Source: Paenibacillus terrae (GTDB taxonomy: Bacteria > Bacillota > Bacilli > Paenibacillales > Paenibacillaceae). Taken from it: a stretch of 64,000 nucleotides of DNA. The position numbers were made by a program, and so were the translations under genes. Positions 61,462-64,000 of this stretch are shown here, piece after piece (within the stretch, counting starts at the first letter, position 1; each line of letters starts with the position of its first letter). The stretch covers positions 62,001-126,000 of the forward strand of contig NZ_JTHP01000003.1 of NCBI RefSeq assembly GCF_000943545.1, in the 5' to 3' direction. The notes under the pieces were generated by a model. That model worked only from the letters and a program-made list of their open reading frames with translations. It was not told the DNA's origin and made no database searches.

Positions 61462-63321
61462 TCACAATCTAATGATTGAGCGGTATTCAATTCGAATCTG
61501 CTTTGTGTTTATGTACGTTTGGACGAGAATTAAATCTTTATTAAAGTGTCTTGCAAAATTAGTGCTGGAAATATTGAATTGCTTACCAATATCTTTCTTT
61601 AGATACGTTCCCGGTGGCTGTTTAAGTAACCAATCAACAATTTTCTCTGTCATTGTATCTTCATTTGATGATCCTGAAACACCATTTAATTCATGTCTGC
61701 TAACAAAATCATCTACAGCTAATAGGATTGGTTTGGCTATCTTGATATGTTTCAATTGTTTGGCTACCCCTCCATAAACCTCTTCTTCATTTGTCACAAT
61801 ATATATTTCTGCTTGAGGTTTGGGATTGCGTTGTACCCGTTTCACTGTCTGATACATATCAGATATGATTGTGGATTGCCTAATTTTCTCTAGGTCAGCA
61901 TTTTTGAAAGACTTAGTTTTCCCATTCTTAACAACACCAAATCCAATTCTCCAATCATGCCTATCCGTGTATTGGCATAAATGTATTACATGGGCCTCAA
62001 ACCGTGAATTAGGTGTACCAAGCAAATAGCAACAGTCAAAGTCACGCCAAGTATTTTTTCCAATTAGATTCCCATACCAGTTAACCGATATAGATTCGCC
62101 ATTATATTCATCCCCTATGGCAATATCCGTGAATTCAATTTGTCTGAGTTGACGAATAAAATCACCTTCATCACCGTTAGCAGATAACACGAACTCCTTA
62201 TGTAAGACAATCAAATAGCGCTTATCAAGCTTAAAGTTACGCTTAATGAAATTTGATACTTTCTCGAAATAACCATTGTTGCCTGTCTCAGTGTTCAGCT
62301 TCTTATGAATGCTGGTTTTGCTGGTGCTGCATTTAATGTGCGTTATCGTTGAGCCTGAATGGTCAATAAGCTTGGATTGTTTATCCAAAATAAATTTGAT
62401 ATTCCCGTTCTTCACACCGTATAGGTGATCTATCTGCCCGTTAGCGTCTAGTATTACATTGTTGTCTAGACAAAACAATCTGTGCTTTCTGTTATATGTA
62501 CTGAGCGAATGATAATTATAATAGCATGTGTTTTTATAAAATAATTCTAGTTTTTGTACGATGCCTTTGAGATTATTATAGACTGGTAATCCTTTGTCAC
62601 GGATAATCTCTGCATTGTTTTTATTTATGACATTACACAACTCATAGACAGGCTCCAAGCTATCTATTTTGGGATGACACCTTATGATCCCTGTGCTTGA
62701 GAGCTTTTTCCCTTCACTCGTCTTCATTCGCTCACATGCATTAACCTGATCAAGCAAGCCTTTGGTCGCATCATACAACAAGGGATGAAGAGTATGCGGT
62801 AAAATAGAAAATAGATTATTATACTCCGACCTACTGAAACTGGCAATATCAAAGTCGATACGTTCATCTATAATTTGTGTATGTCTGCCCTCTGTGAACG
62901 ATTGCCTCAATTCATCATCTTCACACAGCATTTTATAGCGTGAATGCGTAATAATGAGAACATCCGAATCACGTACAACCTCAAGATTATGGCGATAATG
63001 CTTCTGCCAACTTTCACTTGTAATCCCAATAACATGCTGACCTTTGCCTATAATTCGTACGCTACTGTCTCCAAATCCTTGGTACAATCTGTCTACATTT
63101 TCACCTATGTACTCTTCTGAATCTTCAACGTCCTTAGCAAACCGCTTCACCAACAGAAACTTCCTGTGTGGTTGCCCATAATTGATACCTGTAAACTGAT
63201 AGGACTCTATATAGTCTCTCAAAATCTTATTTGTTTCCACAGACTTCCCTAATGAAGCCTCCAAATCAATGACCACAAATGTATTCGGGTCTGTTTCACC
63301 ATCTAAAATCCTCCGTTTCAT
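61462..63321 (-). CDS. SF2-helicase-like protein with degenerate motif I
   Basis: 619 residues from ATG 63321. Motif I position reads VVIDLEASLGKSVET: the GKS is kept but the leading Gly-rich part is not. Motif II looks like IIDERIDF, and a motif VI-like QTVKRVQRNPKPQAEIYIVT lies late. The last ~70 residues look like a winged helix (WLLKQPPGTYLKKDIGKQFN). No ribosome-binding site precedes this ATG; the frame is open 28 codons further up (KLIHSNRSIPTFSDVYGEKY) to AAGGGG followed by ATA, so the true start may be non-standard. Probably a replication or DNA-handling protein of the element. Confidence 0.65.
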   Translation of the reverse strand: MKRRILDGETDPNTFVVIDLEASLGKSVETNKILRDYIESYQFTGINYGQPHRKFLLVKRFAKDVEDSEEYIGENVDRLYQGFGDSSVRIIGKGQHVIGITSESWQKHYRHNLEVVRDSDVLIITHSRYKMLCEDDELRQSFTEGRHTQIIDERIDFDIASFSRSEYNNLFSILPHTLHPLLYDATKGLLDQVNACERMKTSEGKKLSSTGIIRCHPKIDSLEPVYELCNVINKNNAEIIRDKGLPVYNNLKGIVQKLELFYKNTCYYNYHSLSTYNRKHRLFCLDNNVILDANGQIDHLYGVKNGNIKFILDKQSKLIDHSGSTITHIKCSTSKTSIHKKLNTETGNNGYFEKVSNFIKRNFKLDKRYLIVLHKEFVLSANGDEGDFIRQLRQIEFTDIAIGDEYNGESISVNWYGNLIGKNTWRDFDCCYLLGTPNSRFEAHVIHLCQYTDRHDWRIGFGVVKNGKTKSFKNADLEKIRQSTIISDMYQTVKRVQRNPKPQAEIYIVTNEEEVYGGVAKQLKHIKIAKPILLAVDDFVSRHELNGVSGSSNEDTMTEKIVDWLLKQPPGTYLKKDIGKQFNISSTNFARHFNKDLILVQTYINTKQIRIEYRSIIRL

Positions 63322-63397
63322 ATTTAAAATTTTATTTGTATACTTCTCACCATAAACGTCAGAAAATGTTGGAATAGAACGATTGGAATGTATTAGT

Positions 63398-63619
63398 TTA
63401 GCCCCTTACTGGCATTCTGCTGGCATACTCATGAAACTCATGATCGGTTTTATAATCTGCCATTGCCTGTTGTAAGCGTTCACTAGAGCAAAACAAATAA
63501 ACATTCCTGTCACTCTTTAAATCATCACCAATCGCAACCAGCATAAATCCCTTTAATTGAAGGTAAAGAGATAGTTTGCGCGAATGAATGACAGTTGTCT
63601 CCTTAGATATATAGACCAC
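63398..63619 (-). CDS. DUF5659-like small protein
   Basis: 73 residues from GTG 63619. The body reads KLSLYLQLKGFMLV ... NVYLFCSSERLQQAMADYK, the pattern of the small DUF5659 proteins found on Firmicutes phages and elements: a hydrophobic strand pair followed by F-x-x-S-x-x-L-x-x-A-M-x-x-Y. A strong AAGGAG lies inside the frame, nine bases before an ATT codon, so the true start is uncertain. It precedes the helicase-like gene and overlaps its possible extended frame. Confidence 0.65.
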   Translation of the reverse strand: MVYISKETTVIHSRKLSLYLQLKGFMLVAIGDDLKSDRNVYLFCSSERLQQAMADYKTDHEFHEYASRMPVRG

Positions 63620-63809
63620 TCCCGTTGTTTTTCAGTTTTCAAAGATCACACAACAAATAAACTTAACGATTCATATCAGAAAGAAAAAATAAAACAATAT
63701 TAAGTTGCCAATCCTAAAAATAATTTCATTTCTTCTATCTAATCTAGTATTCATCTCATCTACTTACTGTGTTGTAAATCTACTTTGTTGATTGTATTCG
63801 TGGTAATGC

Positions 63810-63818
63810 ATATGTATT
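63810..63818 (-). promoter_or_regulatory. Leader motif copy 4 (AATACATAT) in the 5' leader
   Basis: Same nine bases as at 60072, 60475 and 60876, here about 190 bases before the DUF5659-like gene and with no gene start directly after it. Confidence 0.35.
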
Positions 63819-63930
63819 GTCTACTACTTAACTTTCATTCCCTTTGATCCCGTTTCATCTTCGCTTCATTTTGCGTCTCCTTTTCTTTGTGATTCCAACT
63901 GAATTCGCTACGTTCAAATGGTGTGTTTAT

Positions 63931-63959
63931 AATATAGCACCGTCCTACAATACTGTCAA
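63931..63959 (-). promoter_or_regulatory. Strong sigma-A promoter reading left into the element
   Basis: TTGACA at 63959-63954, 17-base spacer, TATATT at 63936-63931. It gives a leader of ~310 bases before the DUF5659-like gene. The leader holds a good AAAAGGAG site followed by three tiny overlapping frames (MKRR, MKRDQRE, MKVK). Confidence 0.8.
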
Positions 63960-63978
63960 GAATATTTTTCAAAAAAAA

Positions 63979-64000
63979 GATATTGGAGGAAACTTACGTT
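63979..64000 (+). other. Possible ribosome-binding site of a rightward gene beyond the edge
   Basis: ATTGGAGGAAACTTACGTT at the very end resembles a Shine-Dalgarno site with a start codon just past the window. Confidence 0.3.

Larger units (their letters stand above)
54476..64000. mobile_element. Integrated AT-rich element with large serine recombinase (right end off window)
   Basis: The AT content rises sharply at the cpaF break and stays high to the window edge. The recombinase is the terminal gene at the junction, as in prophages and integrative elements of this class. Cargo includes small membrane proteins, a GNAT-type module, helical proteins and a helicase-like gene; no capsid, terminase, relaxase or conjugation gene is visible. 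At least 9.5 kb long; type (phage, satellite or mobilizable island) undecided. Confidence 0.85.

Noticed and set aside
54536-64000. Complete prophage call for the cpaF element
   Set aside because: No capsid, portal, terminase, tail or lysis gene is visible in the 9.5 kb seen; the type stays undecided.
1-64000. CRISPR arrays, tRNA or rRNA genes
   Set aside because: No regularly spaced repeats, no tRNA-like cloverleaf and no rRNA sequence were noticed when reading the window; a dedicated scan was not possible.

Overview
The window looks like a piece of a Paenibacillus chromosome, most likely the P. polymyxa group. I infer this from low-to-mid GC content, strong AGGAGG ribosome-binding sites with frequent TTG/GTG starts, RAT and cre control sites of the Bacillales type, T-box-free riboswitch control (preQ1, cobalamin), an SLH-domain protein and a Firmicutes-type Tad locus. 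No rRNA, tRNA or CRISPR array was seen.

Layout. (1) 1-4.7 kb: leftward tail-gene cluster of a prophage or tail-like particle, cut by the window edge. It holds a tail tube protein, a tail-assembly chaperone pair joined by a clear -1 frameshift site, a short possible tape-measure protein and an SLH-domain protein. (2) 4.8-12 kb: nutrient transport, with a preQ1-riboswitch-controlled queuosine-precursor transporter, a cystine symporter, a beta-glucoside-type PTS (IIBCA) and its antiterminator with two RAT sites, a cre and a promoter, and a second PTS gene reduced to its IIC domain. (3) 12.4-14.1 kb: one chemoreceptor. (4) 14.2-24.9 kb: leftward cobalamin locus (cobD-cbiB-cobC, then a B12 riboswitch, btuFCD, cobT-cobU-cobS-cobQ), covering corrinoid uptake and the late steps of B12 synthesis. 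(5) 25-44.4 kb: ordinary housekeeping genes (lplA, HAD phosphatase, EamA exporter with a divergent MocR regulator, PhnP-like hydrolase, a cysA-like ATPase, yjbQ, tetR, yigZ, pgi, a beta-hydroxyacid dehydrogenase, ppnP, tkt, purU, nfo, a TIGR01777 epimerase), interrupted by an IS200/IS605 element at 39.2-41.1 kb. (6) 44.5-45.6 kb: AT-rich patch with a gene broken by one stop codon and an XRE regulator. (7) 45.7-54.5 kb: leftward Tad/Flp pilus locus with an FHA-domain protein, prepilin peptidase, TadE/TadG-like pseudopilins, Flp pilin, TadC and TadB.

(8) 54.5-64 kb: an AT-rich mobile element. Its large serine recombinase sits directly against the Tad ATPase gene cpaF, of which only the last ~130 codons remain; the element therefore appears to have integrated inside cpaF at the conserved TGHDGS-TGHAN box. 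Its right end lies beyond the window. Cargo includes a two-gene membrane-protein unit, a 50-aa protein coupled to a GNAT acetyltransferase (toxin-antitoxin-like), a 35-aa membrane peptide, three helical proteins that share a 5' leader motif, a degenerate SF2-helicase-like protein and a DUF5659-like protein. This element and its disruption of the Tad secretion ATPase are the most interesting part of the window.
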